A stretch of DNA of 64,000 bases from JAAZMI01 sp964603615 (GCA_964603615.1 CAZRVU010000003.1:1-64000), one strand, 5' to 3'; positions 8,546 to 17,841 are shown, numbered from the stretch's first letter. A program made the numbers and translations. Notes: generated by a model not told the origin, from the sequence alone.

Positions 8546-9523
8546 ATGTTGAAAAAATCCGACCCCCTATTTTTGGTGCTTCTATTGTTTGTATCTTGTC
8601 TGATAAGTTGTCAGGCGCGAAGTCACCTGCCGGCCTGGCCGTGGTCGTCTAAAACTCCTTCCATACCTTCTGCTATCAAAGAAGGAGAGCGGCAGGAGCC
8701 GCATATTGATGTTTATATGGCGGAAGAAGACCGGATCGATGAAATGCCAATAGAAGATTATGTGGCCGGGGTGGTGGCCGGCGAAATGGATCCGGACTGG
8801 CCTTTAGAGGCTTTGGCAGCACAGGCGATTTTAGCGCGGACCTTTACCTTGCAAAAAATTGCCGAAACGGGAGGGGTTCCCCAGCGCAATGCCCATGCTT
8901 CCACGGACATTGAAGAGTTTCAGGCTTATAGCGCGGAAAAGATCAATAATAAGGTGCGGGAGGCGGTTCGTTCCACACGTGGTCTGGTAGCCTGTTACGA
9001 GAATGAGTGCATCCGGGCCTGGTTTCATGCTTTTGCCGGGCCGCGGACAGCATTGGCTAACGAAGGGCTGGCTTTTAAGGGCAACCCGCCTTATATTTGT
9101 TCAGTGAAGGGCCTTGGTGGTAAAATAGTTCCTTCTGAGGAAAAAAATTGGTCGGCGATATTTAGCCTGGAAGAAGTCAGGAATGCAGTTCTGGAAGCGA
9201 CCGGCAGGGATCCGGGAGTTGTAACGGAAGTAAAGGTGGCACGCTACGGCCCCTCTGGCCGGGTGGCCACTTTTTTAGTCAATAAGCAAAAAGTTTCCGG
9301 CCCGGCCTTGCGTTTAGGACTGGGAAGCACGGAGATGCGTTCTACGTTTGTGGAAGAGATCGATCTTGACGGTGAAAACCTTTGTATGTCCGGTACAGGT
9401 TACGGGCACGGTGTAGGGCTTTGCCAATGGGGTGCACGGGCTATGGCTGAAGAAGGAAGCCAGGCAGCGGAGATTATCCAATATTTTTATAAAAATATTC
9501 ACCTGGTTTCTTTGTGGGATTAG
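8546..9523 (+). CDS. SpoIID/LytB-domain lipoprotein
   Basis: This 325-residue protein has an N-terminal signal with lipobox-like LISC, then a SpoIID/LytB domain. The domain starts with DVYMAEEDRIDEMPIEDYV and has VVAGEMDPDWPLEALAAQA, RTFTL and a C-terminal GYGHGVGLCQWGARAMAE. SpoIID is a lytic transglycosylase that degrades peptidoglycan during engulfment; LytB relatives act as amidase enhancers. Start choice is uncertain: ATG 8546 and ATG 8522 are both possible after GGGAGGG at 8528. The in-frame ATG at 8333 is rejected because the reading would cross the tandem repeat. It is unusual to find this family between mazG and yabP. The canonical spoIID gene normally lies elsewhere, so this may be a paralogue. 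Confidence 0.85.
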   Translation: MLKKSDPLFLVLLLFVSCLISCQARSHLPAWPWSSKTPSIPSAIKEGERQEPHIDVYMAEEDRIDEMPIEDYVAGVVAGEMDPDWPLEALAAQAILARTFTLQKIAETGGVPQRNAHASTDIEEFQAYSAEKINNKVREAVRSTRGLVACYENECIRAWFHAFAGPRTALANEGLAFKGNPPYICSVKGLGGKIVPSEEKNWSAIFSLEEVRNAVLEATGRDPGVVTEVKVARYGPSGRVATFLVNKQKVSGPALRLGLGSTEMRSTFVEEIDLDGENLCMSGTGYGHGVGLCQWGARAMAEEGSQAAEIIQYFYKNIHLVSLWD

Positions 9524-9599
9524 CCCTGTGGTAATATTTTGCCAGCCTCTCCCGTATATATGGTACAAGGTTTAATGCTACAAGAAGGAGGGGTTGGCC

Positions 9600-9899
9600 A
9601 TGGAGGAAAATAGGTATCTTGCCAAACAACCGGGTCGTCACCGGCTGGTAATTGACAACAGGGGAAAGCTGGAGGTGTCGGGGGTTTTGAATGTGGATAG
9701 TTTTGATGATCAGGAAATTATTTTGGAGACAGAACAGGGTTTGCTGGCTATGCGGGGTGAAGAACTGCACATCAAGCATCTTAATTTGGAGCAGGGGGAG
9801 CTACGGATCGAAGGTTTTCTCCTGGAGCTAGCTTATTCAGAAGAAAGAGGCCGGGGAAAAGACAGGGGCAAAAGTTTTTTTGAACGGCTTTTTAGGTAG
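9600..9899 (+). CDS. yabP: sporulation protein YabP
   Basis: This is a 99-residue YabP/YqfC-family protein. It has the typical core HRLVIDNRGKLEVSGVLNV then VDSFDDQEIILET and a G-rich HIKHLNLEQGELRIEG segment. YabP with YabQ belongs to a sigma-E controlled sporulation unit in Bacillus. ATG 9600 is chosen because GAAGGAGG ends 8 bases before it; the TTG at 9594 would be too close. The next gene, yabQ, starts 2 bases after its stop, so the two are translationally linked. Confidence 0.93.
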   Translation: MEENRYLAKQPGRHRLVIDNRGKLEVSGVLNVDSFDDQEIILETEQGLLAMRGEELHIKHLNLEQGELRIEGFLLELAYSEERGRGKDRGKSFFERLFR

Positions 9900-9901
9900 A
9901 G

Positions 9902-10297
9902 ATGGTTAAAATGCCTATTGAACAACAGCTCTGGCTATTTTTGTATCTGTGTATTTTGGGTTTAATAGGCGGGTTGATTTTTGATTTTTTTAAGGCCTGG
10001 CGCATAACATATAATATTTCTCGCAGGGCCACAGTTTTTTTGGATCTTACCATTTGTTTATTTTTAGCTTTAAGTTTTTATTATCTGCTTTTGTGCAGCA
10101 ACCGGGGCGAAGTTCGCTTTTATTCATTTATAGCGCTGCTGGTGGGGATAATACTATATTTTGCTTTTGGCAGTTCATTTTTGTTGCGGAAGTTTATGGC
10201 GCTTTTCCAAACTTTAAAAATATTGGAGAAAAAGATTGCAAAAACAATACGTTCTTGGCAGGAATTAGTAAATAAAAATAGAACTATTTCAAAGTAA
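9902..10297 (+). CDS. yabQ: spore cortex biosynthesis protein YabQ
   Basis: The 131-residue membrane protein has an amphipathic start (MPIEQQLWLFLY) and about four hydrophobic segments, and ends in a basic tail, which is the YabQ profile. In B. subtilis YabQ sits in the membranes around the forespore and is needed for cortex assembly. ATG 9902 overlaps the end of the yabP ribosome context; ATG 9911 is an alternative, nine bases downstream. It is followed by divIC as in Bacillus. Confidence 0.9.
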   Translation: MVKMPIEQQLWLFLYLCILGLIGGLIFDFFKAWRITYNISRRATVFLDLTICLFLALSFYYLLLCSNRGEVRFYSFIALLVGIILYFAFGSSFLLRKFMALFQTLKILEKKIAKTIRSWQELVNKNRTISK

Positions 10298-10350
10298 CTA
10301 AGTAACTTCTTTGTCTGTTGGGAAGGATTTTACCGGAGAGAGGCTTTGTT

Positions 10351-10662
10351 TTGAACAATAAAATAATAAAATACTCCCGGCAACCGGAAAAAGGGGTTTT
10401 TGTCGGAAAAGTAATCCTTGTCGTGTTGGCCAGCTCTTTGATGCTATTCTTTTTCCTTTTTTGGGGACAAGCCCGTGCTTACCATCAAATTAATAAGGAA
10501 GCGGAGATGCTGGAAGCCAAACGGGAAGGTTTGCGAGCTGAAAATGAACATTTAAAGGAAAAAATCAGGCTTTTACAAGAAGACGAATATATTGAGATCC
10601 AGGCGCGCCGGCAACTGGGCCTGGTTTATCCCGGGGAAATAATTTTTTATATCGGAGATTAG
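10351..10662 (+). CDS. divIC: septum formation initiator DivIC/FtsB-like
   Basis: This 103-residue bitopic protein has a basic N-terminal tail, one transmembrane segment (about residues 18-40) and an extracytoplasmic coiled coil rich in E/K/L heptads. It closes with the family's ARRQLGLVYPGEI motif. DivIC works with DivIB and FtsL in the division septum. TTG 10351 is preferred to TTG 10318 because GGAGAGAGG ends 8 bases before it. It is placed between yabQ and yabR as in Bacillus. Confidence 0.9.
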   Translation: MNNKIIKYSRQPEKGVFVGKVILVVLASSLMLFFFLFWGQARAYHQINKEAEMLEAKREGLRAENEHLKEKIRLLQEDEYIEIQARRQLGLVYPGEIIFYIGD

Positions 10663-10698
10663 GCTAGGCCTGCAGGGCAACCATGCAGACAGAATCTC

Positions 10699-10726
10699 TT
10701 GACAATTTGCTACAAGAAGGTATAAT
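10699..10726 (+). promoter_or_regulatory. sigma-A promoter for yabR
   Basis: TTGACA at 10699-10704 and TATAAT at 10721-10726 are separated by 16 bp, both perfect consensus hexamers. Transcription would start near 10733, 40 bases before the yabR start codon. This gives yabR vegetative expression independent of the sporulation genes before it. Confidence 0.85.
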
Positions 10727-10772
10727 CAGGCTAGGGTCATTTATTTTTTTTAAGGAGGATATTTAGTTTCAG

Positions 10773-11210
10773 ATGTCGTCTATTGAAGTAGGATCAATAT
10801 TGGAAGGGGTGGTAACAGGCATTACAAATTTCGGGGCCTTTGTCCTGTTGCCCAATGGTGAAACCGGCCTTGTCCATATTTCTGAAGTTGCCGATACCTA
10901 TGTCCGGGATATACACACTTACATTCAGAAAAAAGATAAGGTAAAAGTGAAAGTGCTCTCTGTCAATGGGGACGGTAAAATTGGACTTTCCATTAAGCGT
11001 GCCACACATCAAGAAGAAAAAAAAGAAACTGCTCCCCGGAAAAGTTTTCCGCGCAGAAGTGCACGTTTCCCGGAAAGAGGAAGTATGTCTTTTGAAGATA
11101 AGTTGGCAAAATTTTTAAAGGACAGTGACGAGAGGCAACAAGATTTAAAGCGTAACACTGAATCCAAAAGGGGGGGCAATAGGGGTTCATTCCGGCAGAG
11201 TTTTAATTGA
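10773..11210 (+). CDS. yabR: S1-domain RNA-binding protein YabR
   Basis: Residues 5-73 are a classical S1 RNA-binding domain (EGVVTGITNFGAFVLLPNG, GLVHISEVAD, KVKVKVLSVNGDGKIGLSIK), the same unit found in PNPase and ribosomal protein S1. The rest to residue 145 is a charged, probably disordered basic tail. YabR-like proteins are general RNA-binding factors of uncertain role. AAGGAGGA precedes the ATG. It has its own sigma-A promoter and a hairpin downstream at 11262. Confidence 0.92.
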   Translation: MSSIEVGSILEGVVTGITNFGAFVLLPNGETGLVHISEVADTYVRDIHTYIQKKDKVKVKVLSVNGDGKIGLSIKRATHQEEKKETAPRKSFPRRSARFPERGSMSFEDKLAKFLKDSDERQQDLKRNTESKRGGNRGSFRQSFN

Positions 11211-11261
11211 ATAGGGACTGCTCCATTTCATTAATTTATATCCGGAATTTATCAAACAAAG

Positions 11262-11288
11262 GGCACCGCAAGGTGCCTTATAATTTTT
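11262..11288 (+). terminator. probable terminator after yabR
   Basis: The hairpin GGCACC-GCAA-GGTGCC has a stable GNRA-like tetraloop and is followed by TTATAATTTTT. The T tract is interrupted, so termination may be partial. Confidence 0.65.
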
Positions 11289-11319
11289 AGGGTTGTGTTA
11301 AATTTTAAAGGTCGTGTTT

Positions 11320-11395
11320 TGTCAAAATTTTATTTAAAGGACGCTGCATAAATCACCCTTTTTTGACAGACATTTCCTTTTAATCCCGTTATAAT
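11320..11395 (+). promoter_or_regulatory. spoIIE promoter with 21-bp spacer and 0A-box-like sites
   Basis: TTGACA (11363-11368) and TATAAT (11390-11395) are both perfect but separated by 21 bp instead of 17. The B. subtilis spoIIE and spoIIG promoters are known for just such long spacers and need Spo0A-P. TGTCAAA, one base from the 0A-box TGTCGAA, occurs at 11320-11326, and its inverse TTTGACA overlaps the -35 at 11362-11368. The start codon lies about 43 bases past the -10. Confidence 0.7.
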
Positions 11396-11437
11396 GCTTG
11401 TACGTTTTATTGTCAGCATATAAGGGGGTTTTTATTT

Positions 11438-13570
11438 TTGGAAAGGGTAAAAAAATGGCCTTATGCTTTTCCTTTGGCGCTGAAGGGACGGGCTGTGCGG
11501 ATCGGGTTGGATTGGAACAGTGTGTTCTGGTCGTTTGCTTCTTTTTTTTTGGGTCGTGCTTCATTGCTGGGCGAGGTAGCCCCTTTTGCCCTAATTTTTT
11601 GGGCTTTAGTCCTCCATTTTTGCCCACAAAGGAAAGCGGTAGCCACTGTTTTTCTTTTAGGAGGATGGGTAACTGCGGAGGTGGGGGTTTTCCCCCCGTG
11701 GTTTCTACCGGCGACGATGCTTTTGTGGATTATACTGGATTCCCTTTTGTATAAAATATTCCAGCAAAAAATAACACTGTCGCTTACTTTGCCATTAAGT
11801 ATTCTTATGTTGCGTTTACCTTTTTTTTATCAACAGTATTATACCGTTTATGAAGCAACCATTGTTGTCCTGGAGGTGGGAATGGCTATTCTTCTGCCCC
11901 CTTTGCTCAAACCTTTCCTTACAGAAGTGCAGGCCGGGCGTGGCAACAAGTTTTCTCCCGAAGCTATCACCGGAGGTATTTTACTCCTTTTTTTGGTATT
12001 ATTAGGTATGCATGGTCTGCTGCTGGGTGGTAAAATCGAGGTGAGCAACATTGCCTGTCCTCTGCTTGTTTTAGTGGGTGCCTATCTCTGGGGGCCTGTC
12101 TGGGGTGTAATCGGCGGGCTGATCGTCGGTTTGGGCTTAAGTTTTGGGCAACCGGCCCTGTTTTCTTATACCGGTGCCCTGGGTATTAGCGGGTTTGTTA
12201 CGGGGTTGCTGCGTTCTAACCGGCGTCTGTGGATAGCGTTGGCCTTTTTTTTTATTTTAAGATTTTTAGATTGCTACCTGGCGGAGGGGGGCTATATTTT
12301 AACTTCATGGCCAGAAGATCTATTAGTAGCCGGTATTTTCCTGTTCGTTCCCGCTGCTGCCTGGCAAAAATTAAAGGAAAAAGGTGTTTTATGTCCTTTC
12401 CGGCTGGAAGACGAGCAAAAACTAAGGTTTGCCATGGCTGCACGGGTTAAAGAATTTGCTGCTGTTTTTAAGGAAATAGCGGTTACTTTTTGCCCTTCGA
12501 ACCAGTTGGAAGAGGCACAAACAAAAGAAGATCTGCTTCCTTTGGTGGATTATTTTAGCCGTAAAGTCTGCCGCTCCTGCCAGTTTTTTAATCGTTGTTG
12601 GCAGGAGGATCTGTATGATCAGTACCGCCGTGTGTTGGGCATGCTTTCTTTTGTCGAGCAAAAAGGTAGTTTTGCAGAAAAACAAATACCGATGAAATTA
12701 CGCAGATTTTGCCCGCGGCAGCGTGAAATGGTGAAAACGATTGGCAATATGCGTGAAATGTATCGTTTAAATTCTTATTGGCAGGATAGAATACAGCAAA
12801 GCCGTTCTCTTGTTTCCGAACAACTCGAAGGTATCGCCGCGATTATGCACGATCTGGCCCAGGAGCTAAAGTTAAAAGTAGGAAGCAGTGCGGAATCTAA
12901 TATTGGCAAGCCCGTTCATTTTTCCTTGGAAATTGGTGTGGCGCAGGTAGCCAGAAACGGGCAGAATATTTCCGGGGATAGTTATGCCGTGCTCCCTTTG
13001 ACTGATGGTAAACAAGCATTGATTTTGAGTGATGGCATGGGCAGTGGCAAAGAGGCCCGGCTAGCCAGTGTTTCTACGGTAAAATTACTTGAACATTTAT
13101 TGGGAACAGGTTTCCGCCGTGAAGTGGCTATCAGTACACTGAATACGCTCTTGCGCCTGGGTTGTCCCTCCGAAAGGTTTGCTACCCTAGATTTGGCTTT
13201 GTTGGATTTGCAGGTTGGTGAAATTGAGCTTTATAAACTGGGAGCTGCCCCCAGTTTTTTCAAAAAAGGGGAACTGGTAAAGACGATCGGTTCTGCTTCC
13301 CTACCTATCGGTATTTTAGAGGAAATTAGCCTCGAAAAAAATTGTTTTAAAGTGCCTGCAGGGGGCATCCTGATCATGGTTACCGATGGTATGCTGGATA
13401 CTGGCTCTAGCGAAGAAAAAGATTGGTTTGTCAGTGCCCTCCGGGAGATTCGCCATGAACACCCCCAAATCATTGCCGATCGCTTAATTGAAGAAGCCTG
13501 TTGCCGCTGGCCACGGGGGGTTCGTGATGATCTGACTGTTTTGGTCAGCCGGCTAAAGCCTTATATCTAA
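11438..13570 (+). CDS. spoIIE: stage II sporulation protein E (PP2C phosphatase)
   Basis: The 710-residue protein has an N-terminal block of about ten hydrophobic segments (residues 20-310). A central cytosolic domain with CRSCQFFNRCW follows, then a C-terminal PP2C phosphatase from about residue 505. The phosphatase has SGDSYAVLPL near 513 and LSDGMGSGKEA near 531 for metal binding, and MVTDGMLD further on. SpoIIE dephosphorylates SpoIIAA to release sigma-F in the forespore and localises to the polar septum. The TTG start is preceded by AAGGGGG. The promoter has the long spacer expected for Spo0A control. Position between yabR and tilS is canonical. Confidence 0.96.
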   Translation: MERVKKWPYAFPLALKGRAVRIGLDWNSVFWSFASFFLGRASLLGEVAPFALIFWALVLHFCPQRKAVATVFLLGGWVTAEVGVFPPWFLPATMLLWIILDSLLYKIFQQKITLSLTLPLSILMLRLPFFYQQYYTVYEATIVVLEVGMAILLPPLLKPFLTEVQAGRGNKFSPEAITGGILLLFLVLLGMHGLLLGGKIEVSNIACPLLVLVGAYLWGPVWGVIGGLIVGLGLSFGQPALFSYTGALGISGFVTGLLRSNRRLWIALAFFFILRFLDCYLAEGGYILTSWPEDLLVAGIFLFVPAAAWQKLKEKGVLCPFRLEDEQKLRFAMAARVKEFAAVFKEIAVTFCPSNQLEEAQTKEDLLPLVDYFSRKVCRSCQFFNRCWQEDLYDQYRRVLGMLSFVEQKGSFAEKQIPMKLRRFCPRQREMVKTIGNMREMYRLNSYWQDRIQQSRSLVSEQLEGIAAIMHDLAQELKLKVGSSAESNIGKPVHFSLEIGVAQVARNGQNISGDSYAVLPLTDGKQALILSDGMGSGKEARLASVSTVKLLEHLLGTGFRREVAISTLNTLLRLGCPSERFATLDLALLDLQVGEIELYKLGAAPSFFKKGELVKTIGSASLPIGILEEISLEKNCFKVPAGGILIMVTDGMLDTGSSEEKDWFVSALREIRHEHPQIIADRLIEEACCRWPRGVRDDLTVLVSRLKPYI

Positions 13571-13646
13571 GTTTTTCAAAGAAATAGCGACAGTAAATTT
13601 GTTTTTTTGCAGGATTTTATTTTTCTCTAAAGAAAGGCTAATAATA

Positions 13647-13705
13647 AGGGATGCTGATTTCAGCGAACGCCTTGCAAATAAAGTTTAGGCAGTAGAATCA
13701 CTATT
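13647..13705 (+). repeat. fragment of dispersed repeat module B
   Basis: These 59 bases (beginning AGGGATGCTGATTTCAGCG, ending AGTAGAATCACTATT) match the last 59 bases of the longer repeats at 42561-42789 and 46190-46414, with about three to five differences. The fragment lies in the gap between spoIIE and tilS. Confidence 0.85.
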
Positions 13706-13759
13706 TGAAATAAATCTTTTTGTCTGCGGGCCCTGCCTGTGTGGGAAGGTTATTACAGA

Positions 13760-15250
13760 ATGACTGGTAAAGCAGCAGTTTTACAGGATTCCATAAAAAA
13801 ATTGATTATCAGGAGATGCTTGATCGCGGATGGGGATTTACTTCTCGTTGCTGTCTCCGGGGGAGCAGATTCGCTTTCTCTTTTACATATCCTCAACGTC
13901 TTAAGGAGAAAGCGGTTTCTTTCCTTTTCACTTTTTGTTGCGCATTTAAATCACGGTTTGCGGGGAGAGTCCGCCCGTAAGGATGCGGAATTTGTAAGCC
14001 GGGAGGCCCAAAGAATGGGGTTGCCTTGCAGGGTTGCTGTTGTGGATTGTTCTGCTTATGCACGGCACCGTGGGTTGTCGCTGGAGGATGCGGCCCGGCG
14101 TTTACGTTACAGGTTTTTGCAACAACTGGCCAAAAAGATTGGTGCTACCCGGATCGCCGTCGGGCATACGCGGGAAGATCAAGTAGAAACGATGCTACTA
14201 AATTTTTTGCGCGGAACAGGGCCGGCCGGATTGACCGGCATGAAGATGAAAAGAAAAATGGGTAAAGAAGGGGAGAATCTTTATTTAATCCGGCCTCTTT
14301 TGTTAACGAGCCGCGGTGCCCTAGAAGCTTATTGCCGGGAAGAAGGCCTTTCCCCCCGTTGGGATGAAACCAACATTGAAATACGTTTTTTAAGAAATAA
14401 GATCCGCCTGGAATTGTTGCCCTTCTTGGAAAAAGAATTTAACCCCAATTTACGGCAGAAAATGGAACATTTGGCGGAGCTTATAGCCTGTGATCAAGAC
14501 TATTTAGAAGAGGTTGCGGTGCAGCATTTTAACCGGCTGCTTTTAAAAGAGGAGGCGGGGGGCTGTCTGGAGTTGGATGGCCAGGCACTGCTTACCGTGC
14601 ATAAGGCGCTGCAGGGTAGAATCCTGCGCCTTGCTGTCAAGAAGCTAATTGGAACGACCCCGCGGGAAATTGGTTACGACCAGATCCGGGCAATCTTACG
14701 GCTGGTGCAAAAGGGCCCTCCCCACGGCAAACTGCATCTTCCTTTTGGGCTAGAGGCAGCAAGAAGTTATGCACGATTAAAGATCTATTTGCGAAAAGAG
14801 GTTACGCCCGTGGTATGGGCTCCTTTGAGGCTGGGGATTCCCGGGGAAAAAGAATTGCCAGGCAATAAATATATTTTACAGGCCAAATTGCCGCCGTTAG
14901 GAAGTATCAACTGGCTGCCGGGCACCTGCGAAGAAGCCTATCTGGATTATGATAAAGTATTGGAGTTGCTGCAAGGTGGGGTGCACGCCCGGGCGGCAAA
15001 CATCCCCCTAGAGTTACAGGTAAGGGCCAGGCAGGCCGGAGACGTTTTCCATCCTTTGGGTGCGCCCGGGAAAAAAAAGTTGAAAAAATATTTTATTGAC
15101 CAAAAAATTCCCCGGGAAGAACGAGAACAGATACCGCTTGTCCTTGCCGGTGAGGAGATTATTTGGGTGGCGGGCAGGCAACTTAGCCATGGTTGCAGGG
15201 TGACGGAGGAAACGGAAAAGGTTTTGCTTTTAAGGCTGATACAGCGTTAG
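13760..15250 (+). CDS. tilS: tRNA(Ile)-lysidine synthase
   Basis: This 496-residue protein has the N-type ATP pyrophosphatase loop VSGGADSLSLLH at about residue 31. It also has HLNHGLRGESARKDAEF and GHTREDQVETMLLNFLRGTG, and the TilS C-terminal domain near VRARQAGDVFHPLG with KKLKKYFIDQKIPREER. TilS converts C34 of tRNA-Ile(CAU) to lysidine so it reads AUA. ATG 13760 is preferred; an in-frame GTG at 13739 lacks a ribosome site. The hpt gene begins about 50 bases after its stop, and the tilS-hpt-ftsH order is standard. Confidence 0.95.
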   Translation: MTGKAAVLQDSIKKLIIRRCLIADGDLLLVAVSGGADSLSLLHILNVLRRKRFLSFSLFVAHLNHGLRGESARKDAEFVSREAQRMGLPCRVAVVDCSAYARHRGLSLEDAARRLRYRFLQQLAKKIGATRIAVGHTREDQVETMLLNFLRGTGPAGLTGMKMKRKMGKEGENLYLIRPLLLTSRGALEAYCREEGLSPRWDETNIEIRFLRNKIRLELLPFLEKEFNPNLRQKMEHLAELIACDQDYLEEVAVQHFNRLLLKEEAGGCLELDGQALLTVHKALQGRILRLAVKKLIGTTPREIGYDQIRAILRLVQKGPPHGKLHLPFGLEAARSYARLKIYLRKEVTPVVWAPLRLGIPGEKELPGNKYILQAKLPPLGSINWLPGTCEEAYLDYDKVLELLQGGVHARAANIPLELQVRARQAGDVFHPLGAPGKKKLKKYFIDQKIPREEREQIPLVLAGEEIIWVAGRQLSHGCRVTEETEKVLLLRLIQR

Positions 15251-15302
15251 AATGGAAAATAGCGCCTGCTACGGTGAAGCTATGATTGAAGGAGGGAATG
15301 AA

Positions 15303-15836
15303 ATGCCGGCTGCAAAAACTGAAATTTTGTTAACACGGGAAGAGATTGCACAAAAAGTTAAAGAAATGACAGGACAGGTTTTTCGGGATTACCAGCACAA
15401 AAAACCGGTACTGATCTGTGTTTTAAAAGGGGCGGTAGTGTTTCTATCCGATTTTATGCGTTACTTGCAATTGCCGGTGGAGATCGATTTCATGGCTGTT
15501 ACTAGCTACGGTTCAGCAACAACTACTTCCGGCGTGGTTCGTATTCTTAAGGATTTAGAGATAAACATTGAAGGAAGAGACGTTATTATTATAGAGGATA
15601 TCATTGATACAGGTCTAACTTTAAGCTATTTACGGGAAAACCTCCTTTCTCGTAAACCTCGTAGTTTTAAAATAGCGACCCTTTTGGACAAACCCGAGCG
15701 CAGGTTGGCAAAGGTCGAGCCAGACTATTGTGGATTTCGTATTCCGGATCGGTTTGTTGTCGGCTACGGCCTTGATTATAATGAAAAATACCGCAATCTA
15801 CCCGATCTATGTATTTTGCTTGAGTTTAAATCTTAA
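15303..15836 (+). CDS. hpt: hypoxanthine phosphoribosyltransferase
   Basis: The 177-residue type I phosphoribosyltransferase has the PRPP-binding motif VIIIEDIIDTGLTL near residues 94-107 and the flexible-loop region SYGSATTTSGVVR. C-terminal DYNEKYRNLPDL is typical of HPRT. It salvages hypoxanthine and guanine to IMP and GMP. ATG 15303 is chosen because GGAGGG ends 6 bases upstream and the length matches B. subtilis HprT (180 aa); ATG 15252 would add 17 atypical residues. In Bacillus its product binds TilS. Confidence 0.95.
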   Translation: MPAAKTEILLTREEIAQKVKEMTGQVFRDYQHKKPVLICVLKGAVVFLSDFMRYLQLPVEIDFMAVTSYGSATTTSGVVRILKDLEINIEGRDVIIIEDIIDTGLTLSYLRENLLSRKPRSFKIATLLDKPERRLAKVEPDYCGFRIPDRFVVGYGLDYNEKYRNLPDLCILLEFKS

Positions 15837-15903
15837 ATATGATAAAATTACTTCATTCTTATGATCTGTTCTCTGCTCTATATAGGAAGGAGGCGACCTG
15901 CCT

Positions 15904-17841
15904 TTGAATGGCCGTTTTTTACGCCAGGCGACGTTTTATTTTTTGATTTTTATGGTTGCGCTGGCCTTATTTCAGACTTTTAGTAATTCACCGGAAACGG
16001 TGCGTGAAATTAAATATTATCCTGAATTTCTGGAGCTTGTTGAAAAAGGCGAAATCAAGGAAGTAACACTTACGGGTAACAACGTTGAGGCCCTGTGCGC
16101 TGATGGGAGCAAAGTTAAAACCTTTAAGCCGCCCGATGACGAACTGTCAGCGAGGCTGATCAAGAGTAATATCCCTTTTGAACAGCGTCCTGAGCCGGAA
16201 CCGCCCTGGTGGTCAACGCTTTTGACCTATCTGGTCCCTTTCATTCTCGTTATTGGTCTTTTTTTCTTTTTTATGCAGCAAACGCAAGGTGGCGGCAGCA
16301 AAGTCATGAACTTTGGACGGAGCAGGGCCCGGCTTTATGATGGGGAAAAGCTCAAGGTGACTTTTGAGCAAGTGGCCGGGGCAGATGAAGAAAAAGCAGA
16401 ACTGCAAGAGATCGTGGAATACTTGAAAAACCCTAAAAAATTTAATGATCTAGGTGCCCGTATTCCCAAGGGTGTTTTGCTGGTTGGCCCTCCGGGGACA
16501 GGTAAAACACTTTTGGCAAGGGCTGTTGCCGGCGAGGCCGGAGTACCCTTTTTTAGTATCAGCGGTTCAGATTTTGTAGAGATGTTTGTTGGCGTAGGTG
16601 CTTCGCGCGTGCGCGATCTTTTTGAAACAGCCAAAAAAAATTCCCCCTGCATTGTTTTTATCGACGAAATAGATGCTGTTGGTCGCCAAAGAGGGGCCGG
16701 GTTGGGGGGCGGCCATGATGAAAGAGAGCAGACCCTAAACCAGTTACTGGTTGAGATGGATGGCTTTAATGTTAATATTGGGATTATTATTTTGGCCGCA
16801 ACGAACAGGCCAGATATTCTTGATCCGGCTTTATTGAGGCCCGGCCGCTTTGACCGGCAGATTACTGTTCACTTGCCCGATGTGCGGGGCCGGGAAGAAA
16901 TACTGAAGGTACATGCTAAGGGCAAACCCCTGGCTCCTGATGTCGATTTAAAAGTTCTGGCAAGGCGAACGCCAGGGTTTACAGGCGCAGATATAGAAAA
17001 CCTGATCAATGAGGCTGCGTTGTTGGCTGCTCGCCGCAATAAAAGAGTGATCAATGCGCTGGAGACGGAGGAAGCAATTGACCGGGTGATCGCCGGGACG
17101 GAAAAGAAAAGCAGGGTGATCAGTGATTTTGAAAAGAAAATAGTAGCTTTTCATGAGTCGGGGCACGCTCTGGTGGGTTTTCTTTTGCCGCATACGGATC
17201 CCGTGCACAAAGTATCCATTATTCCCCGGGGAAGAGCCGGGGGCTATACGCTCATGCTACCCGAAGAAGATCGTTATTATATGACCCGTTCCGAACTTTT
17301 AGACCGGGTGGTTACGTTGCTGGCGGGCCGCGTGGCGGAAAAAGTTGTTTTTAACGAGATCAGCACGGGTGCCCAAAATGATCTGGAACGTGCTACGGCT
17401 ATTGTGCGGCAGATGATCATGGAGTATGGGATGAGCGATGAACTTGGGCCAATTACCCTGGGGCGTAAACATGAACAGATCTTTCTTGGTCGGGATTTGG
17501 CCAGGGATCGGGATTTTAGTGAGGATATAGCCAAGGCCATTGATAAGGAAATTCGCCGGATGGTGGTCAGTTGTTATCATATGGCCGAGGAACTGATTAT
17601 TGAAAACCGGGAGAAACTAGATGCTATTGCTGAGGCCTTACTGGAAAAGGAAACCCTGGACGCGGAGGAAATAGCGGTTTTGATCGAGGGCAGGGCGCTT
17701 CCCGAACTGCAGGAAAAAGAAAAAACGGAAGAAACGGAAGATATTTTAGAGAATACCAGGGATGATAGGGCCGGCAAGGTAAAGGTAATTTTCAGACATG
17801 AAAAAGGGGATTTACGACGGGAACCCCAGGAAGAGGTCTAG
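15904..17841 (+). CDS. ftsH: ATP-dependent zinc metalloprotease FtsH
   Basis: In this 645-residue protein two transmembrane segments (about 8-24 and 105-124) flank an extracytoplasmic loop. The AAA+ domain has Walker A GPPGTGKT at 195-202, Walker B IVFIDEID, and the second region of homology around ATNRPDILDPALLRPGR. The zinc site HESGH is at residues 417-421. FtsH degrades membrane and short-lived soluble proteins and is needed for sporulation in Bacillus. The TTG start follows GGAAGGAGG. An intrinsic terminator follows at 17862. Confidence 0.97.
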   Translation: MNGRFLRQATFYFLIFMVALALFQTFSNSPETVREIKYYPEFLELVEKGEIKEVTLTGNNVEALCADGSKVKTFKPPDDELSARLIKSNIPFEQRPEPEPPWWSTLLTYLVPFILVIGLFFFFMQQTQGGGSKVMNFGRSRARLYDGEKLKVTFEQVAGADEEKAELQEIVEYLKNPKKFNDLGARIPKGVLLVGPPGTGKTLLARAVAGEAGVPFFSISGSDFVEMFVGVGASRVRDLFETAKKNSPCIVFIDEIDAVGRQRGAGLGGGHDEREQTLNQLLVEMDGFNVNIGIIILAATNRPDILDPALLRPGRFDRQITVHLPDVRGREEILKVHAKGKPLAPDVDLKVLARRTPGFTGADIENLINEAALLAARRNKRVINALETEEAIDRVIAGTEKKSRVISDFEKKIVAFHESGHALVGFLLPHTDPVHKVSIIPRGRAGGYTLMLPEEDRYYMTRSELLDRVVTLLAGRVAEKVVFNEISTGAQNDLERATAIVRQMIMEYGMSDELGPITLGRKHEQIFLGRDLARDRDFSEDIAKAIDKEIRRMVVSCYHMAEELIIENREKLDAIAEALLEKETLDAEEIAVLIEGRALPELQEKEKTEETEDILENTRDDRAGKVKVIFRHEKGDLRREPQEEV

